Assembly: GCA_034931985.1 (NCBI GenBank)
Contig: JAYGHB010000021.1
Span: 3,906-67,905 of the forward strand
Direction of reading: 5' to 3'
Length of the DNA stretch: 64,000 nucleotides
From: Halotia wernerae
Lineage (GTDB): Bacteria > Cyanobacteriota > Cyanobacteriia > Cyanobacteriales > Nostocaceae
Below, one piece after another: positions 25,390-34,127 of the stretch (the first letter of the stretch is position 1; every line of letters begins with the position of its first letter). The translations under genes were made by a program, and so were the position numbers. Under the pieces are notes generated by a model, which worked only from the letters and a program-made list of their open reading frames with translations, ran no database searches and was not told where the DNA came from.

Positions 25390-26793
25390 TTATAGCTTCC
25401 TTAAGAAGTTTGCAAGCAAAGTCTTGTTTTGAAAATTTGCTCGAATTGTGTCGTTGTTGCTGTAATCAATGATGACTTCAAACCGATCAAACTCACCACT
25501 GGGATTATTAATGTCAAGTGTATTTAGCTCTGTAAGTGCATCATCAATGTTCTCAAACTCGTATCTTGTACCAAAAAGCGGAATGAGAATTATTTTCGCA
25601 ATATAACACTCAAGGCAATTTTTGAGCGTATTCATAAATTGATCGACTTCTTGTTTTGAAACTTGCATCAAAGCTTGTCGAAGTTTCTCTTTGTCTAAAC
25701 TAGTGATGCTAGCTAAAGCATTGGAGGCTTTGGTATAAATTTCATCCGCTGTTTCTTCGTCAAATGCAACATCAAAATCAATTTTCTTGAATGCTGCTAC
25801 AACATCTTTATAAGGAATATAGATAATTGCAAATCCATTGTTTCTCAGTTGAGCTAAAGCTGGTTTAGTAAAATCTCCAGCTAATACTGCCCCATAAAAT
25901 GGCGCTGACAAATGATGAAGTTCAATAATAGGTAATATAGCGCCTTGGATTTCTTGAGCTTTATTTTTTGAATGTTTAGTATATCTACGCCATGCAGACT
26001 CAATAAATGCAACAGGTCTACCAAGCTGGTCATCTGTACCATCGATCTCGATTACAAAATCCAAATCATGTTTGTTGCCATATTTGTCTTCCCAGGTAAC
26101 TTTTTTACCGCTTCTCGCTAGGCGCGATCGCTGCCAATCGAGGTAGTAGTTTTTAGTTTGTACAAACTCTTGCAGTCGAGGTTTGAGGATATCGTCAAGC
26201 ACAATATCTTCAAGAAGTTTGCCTAAATTCTGTCCAAACTTATGTGATGGAGATTGTGCCATAAATTTACCTTCTATCCAAAGTCGTCCTTCATGCAGTG
26301 GAACATTATGTTTTCTATTTTTCCACTTGATGTTACGCTGCCTAATCTGTTCAAAAGACCAGAAATCAAATCCTGCTGCAACGGCTAATTTACCGAGCCA
26401 CTTTTCAACCGGAACATATACCCCATAAGGAGCTGAATCTCCTACTACAAAACAAGCTTTGCAATCTGATGCTGCAACTCGACGTAGAGCATGAAATACA
26501 AATCCCATATCGATAAAATAAGCGGCAATCATCGTATGATACGCCTTATTACCACCCTTAGTTCCGCGAATATTTTCTAGTTCTTGACAAAGGATAGTTT
26601 GAGGTTCCAACTCTGTAATTACTCTTTCAACCCAATCTGCTGAGAATCCCGCAGAATAGCGAAACCACCTATGGATAGGCAATTTCATATTGTCGGTGAA
26701 AGTACCTTCCCTTTGTTTAATAACTCTTGATTGAGCATTTTGTGGCAGTTCAGGTACTAAATTGAAAAGCTGAAGCTGAGAATGCTTAGTCAT
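25390..26793 (-). CDS. Restriction endonuclease fused to a truncated DNA methyltransferase
   Basis: A 467-residue protein. The first 45 residues (PIHRWFRYSAGFSADWVERV) match the start of N4/N6-type DNA methyltransferases, and about 80-180 look like the end of one (KAYHTMIAAYFIDMGFVFHA, VVGDSAPYGVYVPVEKWL). The central part with the AdoMet-binding DPFxGxGT and the catalytic (D/S/N)PPY motif is missing, as if lost in frame after LEPQT. Residues about 185-300 look like a PD-(D/E)XK nuclease: HDLDFVIEIDGTD, then FIESAWRRYTKHSKNKAQE. The remaining C-terminus is of unknown type. A nuclease without its methylase would be harmful, so it may be inactive or protected in trans. The domain assignments are from memory. 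Confidence 0.6.
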   Translation of the reverse strand: MTKHSQLQLFNLVPELPQNAQSRVIKQREGTFTDNMKLPIHRWFRYSAGFSADWVERVITELEPQTILCQELENIRGTKGGNKAYHTMIAAYFIDMGFVFHALRRVAASDCKACFVVGDSAPYGVYVPVEKWLGKLAVAAGFDFWSFEQIRQRNIKWKNRKHNVPLHEGRLWIEGKFMAQSPSHKFGQNLGKLLEDIVLDDILKPRLQEFVQTKNYYLDWQRSRLARSGKKVTWEDKYGNKHDLDFVIEIDGTDDQLGRPVAFIESAWRRYTKHSKNKAQEIQGAILPIIELHHLSAPFYGAVLAGDFTKPALAQLRNNGFAIIYIPYKDVVAAFKKIDFDVAFDEETADEIYTKASNALASITSLDKEKLRQALMQVSKQEVDQFMNTLKNCLECYIAKIILIPLFGTRYEFENIDDALTELNTLDINNPSGEFDRFEVIIDYSNNDTIRANFQNKTLLANFLRKL

Positions 26794-26859
26794 TGAGCTT
26801 CATGAGTCCCATACTCTCATAGAGAACTACGACATCTTATCCTAATTGCTTCTTTAGTT

Positions 26860-27648
26860 TTACAAGTTATTTTGAAATAGTTCTAAAACATGTTGCCAAG
26901 CGTCAGGAGCAGCTTCTGGATTATAACTTGGGTGCTGCGCTAAAAATGGGTATTTATCTACAAAGAATCCGGCAAAGAATCCGTGTCCTGCATCATATCG
27001 GAATACACGATGATTTATGTGATGTTTCTTTAATTCTGCCTCAATTTGCTCATTTTCTTCTTGGGAAACTAATGCATCTCTAGTACCAAAAAACGCATAA
27101 ATAGTACCTTTAATTTCAGAGGTACGATTAATGGTGGGAGTGTCTTCACCATAGCTAGAGGTAGTAATTCCACCACCGTAAAACGAAGCTGCTGCTTTGA
27201 TATTGCTTAAGGTTGCAGCCATGTAAGCAACATGACCACCAAAACAAAAACCAATAGCACCGATGGCATTATCTTTGACATTTGGTAAAGTTTTTAAGTA
27301 GGCGATCGCTGCTTGAATATCACTGAAAATTTCTTGATACTTTACTTGTTGATAGTATTCCAAGCCCAGGCGATAAGCTTCTGGACTATAGCCAACATCT
27401 TCTGGGCTAAAGTCAGCTTCAAAACCAGGAGCAATACGTTGATACATTGCGGGTGCTATTGCCACATAACCTTGTTTAGCTATTAATTCGGTGATATCTC
27501 GAATATTACTGTTAATTCCAAAAATTTCTGGGAAAACTATAACCGCCCCAAAGATTCCTTGATGTGCTGGTTGAGCCAAGTAAGCATCGATTTCTAAGTC
27601 ATTGTTGGGTACTTTAACTTTTGTAGTATTAATTTCGATGTTTGTCAT
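26860..27648 (-). CDS. Dienelactone hydrolase family protein
   Basis: A 262-residue alpha/beta hydrolase with the dienelactone hydrolase triad: cysteine in GAIGFCFGGHVAYMAA, aspartate in FFGTRDALVSQEE, and histidine in RYDAGHGFF. The N-terminal KVPNNDLEIDAYLAQPAHQG and FPEIFGINSNIRD are typical of the family. It hydrolyses small lactones or esters; the cyanobacterial substrate is unknown. No signal peptide. It stands alone between the restriction gene and a membrane protein gene. Confidence 0.9.
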   Translation of the reverse strand: MTNIEINTTKVKVPNNDLEIDAYLAQPAHQGIFGAVIVFPEIFGINSNIRDITELIAKQGYVAIAPAMYQRIAPGFEADFSPEDVGYSPEAYRLGLEYYQQVKYQEIFSDIQAAIAYLKTLPNVKDNAIGAIGFCFGGHVAYMAATLSNIKAAASFYGGGITTSSYGEDTPTINRTSEIKGTIYAFFGTRDALVSQEENEQIEAELKKHHINHRVFRYDAGHGFFAGFFVDKYPFLAQHPSYNPEAAPDAWQHVLELFQNNL

Positions 27649-27780
27649 CTTTGTTTCAGCTGATTTATACCAACTTATCTATTCTGACTGTTTTTCGACA
27701 CCGATGGCGATAATTTAAGATCTGCCCTATTACTCAAAATTTTGCCAAGCGAAAATAAGATCGAGCAGAGCAAGCGATCG

Positions 27781-28236
27781 CTACACTTTATCAGATTGCG
27801 GCCTCTCAACACAAATCTTACCTAAGAAAACCCAAATAGTAACAATGTACATTAATACAGCGATCGGAAATACCTGTTCAATCAGCCAGTGAGGGGGATT
27901 ATCACTAACATCAATAAAGTGAGACTGAATAAACGAATAGCAAGCTGAACCTTGTTTCCAACCATAACAACTTTTAGGGCTTGTAAGAATAATTAAAAGT
28001 TGAAAAACTAGACTTAAATATAATGGCAATAGTTGATATTTAAGCATCTTTTGACGATGTTTTAAATTCAAACTAATCAAATAGAGTATACAAACTATGT
28101 AAATCGGGAAAAGGATGAATAAATAAACCAGCCAAGCAGGAATTGTGAAAGAAGTTGTGAAAAAAACAACGAGACTAACAAACGCGTACAAGGCAAAAAA
28201 TGTACTAAATTTCCAGATATAAACTGCTTTTGACAT
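27781..28236 (-). CDS. Hypothetical membrane protein, 151 residues
   Basis: Four hydrophobic segments can be seen: FSTFFALYAFVSLVVFF, WLVYLFILFPIYIVCILYLI, LLPLYLSLVFQLLIIL and a C-terminal VFPIAVLMYIVTIWVFLGKI. A loop between segments 3 and 4 contains two cysteines (SCYGWKQGSACYSF). I do not recognise the family. No neighbour suggests a role. Confidence 0.6.
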   Translation of the reverse strand: MSKAVYIWKFSTFFALYAFVSLVVFFTTSFTIPAWLVYLFILFPIYIVCILYLISLNLKHRQKMLKYQLLPLYLSLVFQLLIILTSPKSCYGWKQGSACYSFIQSHFIDVSDNPPHWLIEQVFPIAVLMYIVTIWVFLGKICVERPQSDKV

Positions 28237-28408
28237 TGCTACAACTAATGTTTATTCAATACCTATAATACTTATACTAATACTAACTATAATTGCCTTT
28301 CACCTTAAGTAGGCGTAGCCCGTTGTAAACATGACAGCGCAGCATGACATCACTTTACAATTAAATCTGTGACAAAATAGTTTTGTTGTCTTACATCGGC
28401 TAAGACCT

Positions 28409-28975
28409 ATGGTTTCTACCATCAAGCGCCGCTACAGTTTGGATGAATATCGCGCCATTGAAGAAAAAGCGTCAGGACGCAGCGAATATCGAGATGGAGA
28501 AATTGTACCTATGGCCGGAGGAACGCTCAAACACAGCCGCATCGGTGGCAATATTTTTGCTTTTCTCAAGTTTCTGTTACGTGATACTCAATTTGAGCCA
28601 ATTAACAGCGATTTACGGCTGTGGATTCCTGAACATCGACGCGGAGTATATCCAGACGTGATGATTTTTGACGGCGAACCACAACTAAACGCTGAACGCT
28701 TAGATGAAGTCTTGAATCCTATTTTAATTGTTGAAGTTTTATCTCCTTCCACCGCAGATTACGACCGACTTGGTAAGTTTCGGATGTATCGATCAATTCC
28801 AAGTTTTAGCGAATATTTATTAGTCGAGCAAGATGAACCCTTTGTAGAACGCTATACCAAGCAAGCCGAAGGTTGGTTGCTCAGTGATTTTAGCAGCTTG
28901 GAGCAATCTATTTCTTTAAATTCAATTGCGATCGCATTATCAATGACGGAAATTTATCGCGGCGTTGTTTTTTGA
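28409..28975 (+). CDS. Uma2-family (DUF820) putative endonuclease
   Basis: A 188-residue Uma2 protein: YSLDEYRAIEEKASGRSEYR with the EYRDGEIVPMAGGTLKHSRI segment after it, the core VYPDVMIFDGEPQ, and ILIVEVLSPSTADYDRLGKF, with the acidic residues of the PD-(D/E)XK-like fold. It belongs to a different subgroup from the tandem pair at 10494-11827. It stands alone, with a promoter region rich in short repeats upstream. Its role is unknown, as for the family. Confidence 0.87.
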   Translation: MVSTIKRRYSLDEYRAIEEKASGRSEYRDGEIVPMAGGTLKHSRIGGNIFAFLKFLLRDTQFEPINSDLRLWIPEHRRGVYPDVMIFDGEPQLNAERLDEVLNPILIVEVLSPSTADYDRLGKFRMYRSIPSFSEYLLVEQDEPFVERYTKQAEGWLLSDFSSLEQSISLNSIAIALSMTEIYRGVVF

Positions 28976-28984
28976 AAATGTAGG

Positions 28985-29203
28985 TTAGGGGGAGGATGCG
29001 ATCGCACTCATAATTATCTTAATTTTTTTAACGTCGCTCCAGCAAGAATATTCTGTTCCTTCCTGTAAGCCACACCAGTTAAATATATGTTTTATTAGAT
29101 CAGGCTCTAACCAATCGATTTGCTCCATCAAAACGCGCTCGGCTAATTTAGTAGCTGTTCGTGCATCTGCACCACTTTCTACTATTACAATGAACTCAAT
29201 CAC
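28985..29203 (-). CDS. Small partner of the truncated ATPase, possibly a nuclease-domain remnant
   Basis: The GTG at 29201-29203 overlaps the ATPase stop in the arrangement GTGATTGA, a sign of translational coupling, and gives 72 residues: VIEFIVIVESGADARTATKL, then EQIDWLEPDLIKHIFNWCGL. The strand IEFIVIVESGADA with a glutamate resembles the first strand of a Toprim-like domain, as found in partners of OLD-type ATPases. The frame stops early, so this is probably the N-terminal part of a once longer protein. Function can only be guessed from the pairing. Confidence 0.45.
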   Translation of the reverse strand: MIEFIVIVESGADARTATKLAERVLMEQIDWLEPDLIKHIFNWCGLQEGTEYSCWSDVKKIKIIMSAIASSP

Positions 29204-30221
29204 TAACTTCAACTTCTCTTGCAACAACCCAATCTTCACCCTCAGCATCCCAAAATTCACCAGTTGTCAAAGTTTCTTTTGCCCATTCCACATCAGGATG
29301 TTCATCTAGACGCTTGGAGATTGTGAAGCCTGAATTACTGTTATTTAATATATGTACTTGAGAAGGAACAAGCTCATCAATAATATAAGGAGAGTGAGTA
29401 GAAAAAATAATTTGCAGATTCGTATTATATTGAATTATTTCCTTAAAAACAGTCATCAACTCACGTTGTGCTTTTGGATGAAGTCCTTGTTCCACATCAT
29501 CTAGAAAAACTAAATTAGGTTGAGTAGGGTTCATCAACACAGTTAATAAACCTAAAGTTAGCATTGTTCCTTCGCTAATTGCATGGGCTGGAATACGCTT
29601 ACCTGTATTCATGTCTAATATCACTTCTTGTCCTGTCATTTCCTGAGTTTCTTCATAGGAAATGGACTTTCCATCAATTTCAATTAAACGTTTGCGAATA
29701 ACTGGAACTTTTGCTCGTTTTATGCCAATTTTACGTACATTTGGTACAATCCGGCTCAACATTTCCTCTATTAATTGAAATTTATCTGGAGCCTCATTAC
29801 GCAAAAAATCTAAAGTGGGTGCTAATCCTGAACCGTCGAACTCAACCCTCGGCGTAATTTCTTCACTGTAAGCTGCTTTCGCAAGATTACTTGCAACTAA
29901 CTTCAGGTAAACAGCATATTTAAGAGATTGAGGAATTGGAGGTGGAGATTCACTTAAAGAACTTGACCATCCTGCCAATTTTCCAGGTTTTCCATCTATG
30001 TTCCAGAATGTTGTCGGATACCAAGAATCATTGTTATCCTGCTTCAAACTATAGGAAGCTTGCCAATTCTGGCGATTGGTATATCCCCAAAAGCCGCTTG
30101 CAGTAACAGAAATATCTTTTTCCCCAATTGTTGTAATGAATTGAGGTGATCTTTCATACTGAAAAATGCATAACCCTCTTGTGTCACTCTGGGAAAAGAA
30201 AAATAAGAGCGAGATTTTCAA
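29196..30221 (-). pseudogene. AAA/ABC-type ATPase missing its N-terminal Walker A region
   Basis: The C-terminal two thirds of an AAA_21-like ATPase are present: the ABC-type signature HAISEGTMLTLGLLTVL, Walker B NLVFLDDVEQGLHPKAQREL, and the switch histidine in IIFSTHSPYIIDEL. No Walker A (GxxGxGKS/T) precedes them, neither in this frame nor in the roughly 100 bases upstream that I translated. The N-terminal 25 residues (MKISLLFFFSQSD) look like chance coding. With the overlapping small gene it resembles two-gene ATPase-nuclease defence systems, here disabled by loss of the 5' end. OLD-type and RloA-like proteins are the nearest families I can name. Confidence 0.65.
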
Positions 30222-30329
30222 CTGTAGATAGAGCGAGTATTTGAGCGTTTATTTTCTAACAGAATGGCTGAAATCAAGATTTTTGGTAAAAGTGTTATGT
30301 TGTAAGCATCCCAGATACTCTCTTCCGAA

Positions 30330-30521
30330 AGTGATAAAAGAGGGATAAACTGTACGGAGATTTACATTTCCCATCCGTTCAGCAATTTATTCTGCATTCA
30401 GCCCAAGTTTGTACCAAGCTGTGATGTGTTGAACAGAAACTCTAGTACTAGTAATGCGGGGACGACTCTCTAGAGTTTCAGGCGACTTAACAATCAGTGT
30501 TCCAATGTCAGTAGCAGACAT
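30330..30521 (-). pseudogene. DUF433 antitoxin-like gene remnant
   Basis: Reading from ATG at 30519-30521 gives MSATDIGTLIVKSPETLESR, then PRITSTRVSVQHITAWYKLG and LNAE before a TAA at 30387-30389. The same frame goes on with IAERMGNVNLRTVYPSF, so the stop replaces a sense codon in a DUF433 protein. The family acts as antitoxin to PIN-like toxins. No toxin gene is seen next to it. Downstream similarity fades near 30330. Confidence 0.65.
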
Positions 30522-30606
30522 ACATATCTTAATGAGTTTATTTGGATCATTTTTCACCCATAAATCATAGCAAATTATATAAAACTGGTATGATTTATCA
30601 GTGAAT

Positions 30607-32025
30607 TTAACTTTGTTTATAAACTAACTCAATTTTCAATTTTTCAACCTCCATTTTCAGCCTTTCATTCTCCATCCTCAACTTAGCATTTTCCTCTTTA
30701 ATAACCTCAACTTCATTCCTCTTATTCACAGCCTGATTCATTGCCAACTTTCGCATATCTAGTGAAAACCAACGCTGATAAGTTTGGGTATGCACCTGCA
30801 CACTATGCCCCAAATTATCTGCGGCTGCTTTAATTGGAATGCCTAAAATATGCGCTCTAATTGCCCAAGCGTGACGTAAATCATAAGGCTTAAAATTTAA
30901 TCCGATTTTACGGAACCACCAACTAACTCGTTGTGTTAATGCTGTTATCTCGGCATGATTAGTATTATCTTTTTTACTAATTGCAGTTGCCAACATCTCT
31001 AAATATTTCGGATTTCTTAAATCAAAATCTGAAATCCATTGTCTATGTAATGGTAATGCTTGCCTTTCACCAGTCTTACAATCTTTATGGACTTTCCATG
31101 TCAAATCTATATTTTCTTTACTTAACCACCAATCGATATCAGGATTAATAAAAAGCTCCCGTGGACGTAAACCAAAAACTGCTAACATTCCATACGTCCA
31201 TCGCCAAAGTTGCCAGCTATTTTGAACATTTTGATTAACTTGATTACCTCTGTTATTGCAGTAATCTTCAAACTTGATAATTCCTCCGGCTATTTCAGCA
31301 TCTGTAGGTATATTGCGGGAGTTATTTTCAGGAATTTTGGAATATTTAGACAAATCAATAGCGATTTTGAATGTCATGCAAAATGCAGATATGGCTCTGG
31401 CTGCATTATATTTAGCCCATTCTTTATCGATGGTTTCAATTGAACTAATCAATTTTTCGGGAGTTGCTAAGTCTTGGGAGTTAGTGAATCGCTTGGTTCG
31501 GGAAAAGTAATAAAAGAAAGTATGTTCGCTTTTAGTTGTACGTTTATGAGTTTTAAAATACTCTTCTTCAAATTGTTCGAGTAATTCTCCTACTGTTTTA
31601 AAGTCTTTTTTTATTGCCTCATTGCCTAAATATTTATCATTCCATTCAAAGGTTTTTCTAGCGATTAATTTTCCTAATTCATAAGCTTCTTCCTCAGCTG
31701 TCTTAAGTCCATCTAAATTAGCGGGAATATTCAAACTCAGATTATATTGCTTTCTCCCAGTGCCGTTTGTGTCCTTGTCTGTTGGTTTAATTGGCAAGGT
31801 AGCGCGTAATTGCAGACTTCCATTCGATTCTCTAATTGTCACCTTTGTCTTTGCAGACTTTAAACGCAGATTAACTTTCTCTAATTCTTGGAGTACTTTT
31901 GTTCTCATGTGTTCTCTTTGCTGCTGTGCTTGTTGACTTGAGCCGAGAAAACTGCCATCGGTAGATGAAACTGGCTCTAAGTCTGCAAAAGCTTGCTGAT
32001 ATTTGTCTTGACCCTGGTTATGCAT
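30607..32025 (-). CDS. xisA: XisA, nifD-element site-specific recombinase
   Basis: 472 residues, the length I recall for Anabaena XisA, and near-identical phrases throughout: QGQDKYQQAFADLEPVSSTD, KTFEWNDKYLGNEA, WQLWRWTYGMLAVFGLRPRE. The tyrosine-recombinase residues are visible: arginine in GLRPRE, arginine in PYDLRHAWAIRAH, histidine in NLGHSVQVHT and the tyrosine in TQTYQRWF. A C-terminal coiled coil follows (EENAKLRMENERLKMEVEKL). XisA excises the element from nifD during heterocyst differentiation by recombining two GGATTACTCCG repeats; one lies 119 bases upstream of this start. The gene is intact. Two TGTN9ACA sites in its promoter fit control by NtcA. Confidence 0.95.
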   Translation of the reverse strand: MHNQGQDKYQQAFADLEPVSSTDGSFLGSSQQAQQQREHMRTKVLQELEKVNLRLKSAKTKVTIRESNGSLQLRATLPIKPTDKDTNGTGRKQYNLSLNIPANLDGLKTAEEEAYELGKLIARKTFEWNDKYLGNEAIKKDFKTVGELLEQFEEEYFKTHKRTTKSEHTFFYYFSRTKRFTNSQDLATPEKLISSIETIDKEWAKYNAARAISAFCMTFKIAIDLSKYSKIPENNSRNIPTDAEIAGGIIKFEDYCNNRGNQVNQNVQNSWQLWRWTYGMLAVFGLRPRELFINPDIDWWLSKENIDLTWKVHKDCKTGERQALPLHRQWISDFDLRNPKYLEMLATAISKKDNTNHAEITALTQRVSWWFRKIGLNFKPYDLRHAWAIRAHILGIPIKAAADNLGHSVQVHTQTYQRWFSLDMRKLAMNQAVNKRNEVEVIKEENAKLRMENERLKMEVEKLKIELVYKQS

Positions 32026-32064
32026 CGCTGTGTTTTTAGCCTATATTTAGCCTAAAAATAAATG

Positions 32065-32095
32065 TGTTCTGAGCGAACAATGTTTAAGACAGACA
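32065..32095 (-). promoter_or_regulatory. Two NtcA-type sites upstream of xisA
   Basis: The sequence contains TGTTCTGAGCGAACA (32065-32079) and TGTTTAAGACAGACA (32081-32095), both with the TGT-N9-ACA spacing reported for the regulator BifA/NtcA upstream of xisA in Anabaena. They lie 40 to 70 bases before the start codon. Whether NtcA activates or represses here cannot be told from sequence. Confidence 0.55.
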
Positions 32096-32143
32096 TTGAT
32101 TACTGCAAACATTAGGCTATTTAGAGCTATTTAACCATAAAAA

Positions 32144-32154
32144 GGATTACTCCG
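32144..32154 (+). other. Right recombination site of the nifD element
   Basis: The 11 bases GGATTACTCCG are the known XisA target repeat in nifD. They are in frame with the nifD 3' end (GAT TAC TCC G...). A second direct copy must exist at the left border; none is present in this window. Confidence 0.92.
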
Positions 32155-32294
32155 GCCCTTATCACGGTTATGATGGCTTCGCTATCTTCGCTCGTGATAT
32201 GGATTTGGCACTCAACAGCCCAACCTGGGGTTTAATCGGCGCTCCTTGGAGCAAGAAAGCTGAAGCTAAAGCTAAGGCTACAGCTACCGCCTAG
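32144..32294 (+). CDS. nifD: nifD 3' fragment (nitrogenase MoFe protein alpha chain, C-terminus)
   Basis: Translating from the recombination site gives DYSGPYHGYDGFAIFARDMD, then LALNSPTWGLIGAPWSKKAE and an alanine/lysine-rich end with stop at 32294. This is the last 49 or so residues of NifD. The rest of the gene should be joined to it after excision of the element; in vegetative cells it cannot be translated as part of NifD. The sequence is undamaged, which suggests that excision still works. Confidence 0.92.
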
Positions 32295-32328
32295 ATAAAT
32301 TGAAAAGAGATAAATAGGGAGAGATAGT

Positions 32329-32346
32329 CTGGGGTTTTAACCCCAG
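32329..32346 (+). terminator. Intercistronic hairpin between nifD and nifK
   Basis: CTGGGGTT-TT-AACCCCAG forms an 8-bp stem, 35 bases after the nifD stop and 144 before nifK. No T-run follows, so it is more likely an RNA-processing or stabilising element than a full terminator. Confidence 0.5.
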
Positions 32347-32489
32347 AGGGAGTTGGAAATTCAAAGTTCAAAATTCAAAGGTTAAAAGTTTATTTTGATT
32401 TTTGCATTCTGAGTTTTGAGTGATATTTCCACTCTCCTCTCCCTATTCCTTAACTAGTAACGACTTCAGTAAGCTTGGAGATCCACCAA

Positions 32490-34025
32490 ATGCCTCAGAA
32501 TCCAGAAAAAATTCAAGACCACGTAGAGCTATTCCATCAACCAGAGTATCAAGAGCTATTTGAAAACAAAAAGCAGTTTGAAAACGTTCACAGCCCCGAA
32601 GAAATTGCGCGGGTTGCAGAGTGGACAAAGGGTTGGGAATATCGTGAAAAGAACTTCGCTCGTGAAGCTTTAACCGTCAACCCTGCTAAAGGTTGTCAAC
32701 CTTTAGGAGCAATCTTTGCTGCTGTTGGTTTTGAAGGTACTCTACCCTTCGTGCAAGGTTCCCAAGGTTGCGTAGCTTACTTCCGCACTCACTTAACCCG
32801 CCACTACAAAGAACCATTTTCTGGTGTGTCTTCTTCAATGACCGAAGACGCAGCGGTGTTCGGTGGTATGCAAAACATGATTGACGGCTTGGCGAACTCT
32901 TACCAACTCTACAAGCCCAAGATGATTGCTGTTTGTACCACTTGTATGGCAGAAGTAATTGGTGATGACTTACAAGCTTTCATCAACAACGCAAAACAAG
33001 CTGGTGCAGTTCCCCAAGAGTTCCCAGTACCTTACGCCCATACACCTAGCTTTGTCGGTTCCCACATCACGGGTTACGACAATATGATGAAGGGTATTCT
33101 TTCTAACCTGACTGCGGGTAAAAAGAAAGAAACCAGCAACGGTAAGATTAACTTCATCCCAGGTTTTGATACCTACGTTGGCAACAACCGCGAAATCAAG
33201 CGAATTGCTTCATTGTTCGGCTTTGACTACACCATCTTAGCTGACAATAGCGACTACCTAGATTCACCAAACACAGGTGAATTTGATATGTATCCAGGTG
33301 GTACAAAGCTGGAAGATGCAGCAGATTCAATTAATGCTAAAGCTACAGTTGCTCTGCAAGCACACTCTACTCCCAAGACCCGCGAGTACATCGCCAAAGA
33401 ATGGAAGCAAGACGTTGTAGTTTCCCGTCCTTGGGGTATCAAAGGTACTGATGAGTTTTTGATGAAACTCAGCGAACTGAGTGGTGTACCCATTCCTAAA
33501 GAATTGGAAATTGAACGGGGCCGTGCAGTTGATGCTATGACTGACTCTCATTCATGGGTTCATGGCAAGCGCTTCGCTATCTACGGTGAGCCAGATTTAG
33601 TATACAGCGTAGTTGGCTTCATGTTGGAAATGGGTGCTGAACCCGTGCATATCTTGGTTCACAACACCAACGAAGTGTTTGAGAAAGAACTCCAAGAATT
33701 GCTAGATTCTAGTCCTTTTGGTCAAAACGCAACCATTTGGGGTGGTAAAGATTTATGGCATATGCGTTCTTTATTGTTCACCGAACCCGTAGACTTGCTC
33801 ATCGGTAACTCCTACGGTAAGTACCTGTGGCGTGACACCAAGATTCCCCTTGTGAGAATCGGTTATCCCATCATGGATCGTCACCACTTACACCGCTACA
33901 GCACCATTGGCTATCAAGGTGCGATCAATCTCCTCAACTGGATCGTTAACACCATCTTTGAAGAAATCGATCGCAACACCAATATTCCTTCTAAGACCGA
34001 TATTTCTTACGACTTGATTCGTTAG
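32490..34025 (+). CDS. nifK: Nitrogenase molybdenum-iron protein beta chain
   Basis: 511 residues from the ATG at 32490 (MPQNPEKIQDHVELFHQPEY). P-cluster ligands are in GCQPLGAIF, VQGSQGCVAYFRTHLTRHYK and VCTTCMAEVIGDD. The protein pairs with NifD in the alpha2-beta2 MoFe protein that reduces N2, using electrons from NifH. The open frame could begin five codons earlier, but the chosen start matches the family and has a GGAG about 12 bases before it. It follows the nifD 3' end by 195 bases. Confidence 0.97.
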   Translation: MPQNPEKIQDHVELFHQPEYQELFENKKQFENVHSPEEIARVAEWTKGWEYREKNFAREALTVNPAKGCQPLGAIFAAVGFEGTLPFVQGSQGCVAYFRTHLTRHYKEPFSGVSSSMTEDAAVFGGMQNMIDGLANSYQLYKPKMIAVCTTCMAEVIGDDLQAFINNAKQAGAVPQEFPVPYAHTPSFVGSHITGYDNMMKGILSNLTAGKKKETSNGKINFIPGFDTYVGNNREIKRIASLFGFDYTILADNSDYLDSPNTGEFDMYPGGTKLEDAADSINAKATVALQAHSTPKTREYIAKEWKQDVVVSRPWGIKGTDEFLMKLSELSGVPIPKELEIERGRAVDAMTDSHSWVHGKRFAIYGEPDLVYSVVGFMLEMGAEPVHILVHNTNEVFEKELQELLDSSPFGQNATIWGGKDLWHMRSLLFTEPVDLLIGNSYGKYLWRDTKIPLVRIGYPIMDRHHLHRYSTIGYQGAINLLNWIVNTIFEEIDRNTNIPSKTDISYDLIR

Positions 34026-34127
34026 AAATTGCGATCGCTCGCAAAAAGTAAGAAAGAGAACTACTAAACGTTGAAGGATGAAAATTTCATCCTTCATCCT
34101 CCACACTTCATCTGAAATATCTGTAAT

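Noticed and set aside
1..32140. Possible left border of the nifD element inside the window
   Set aside because: I looked for GGATTACTCCG and its complement and for the nifD 5' part and nifH, and found none, so the border is placed outside the window.
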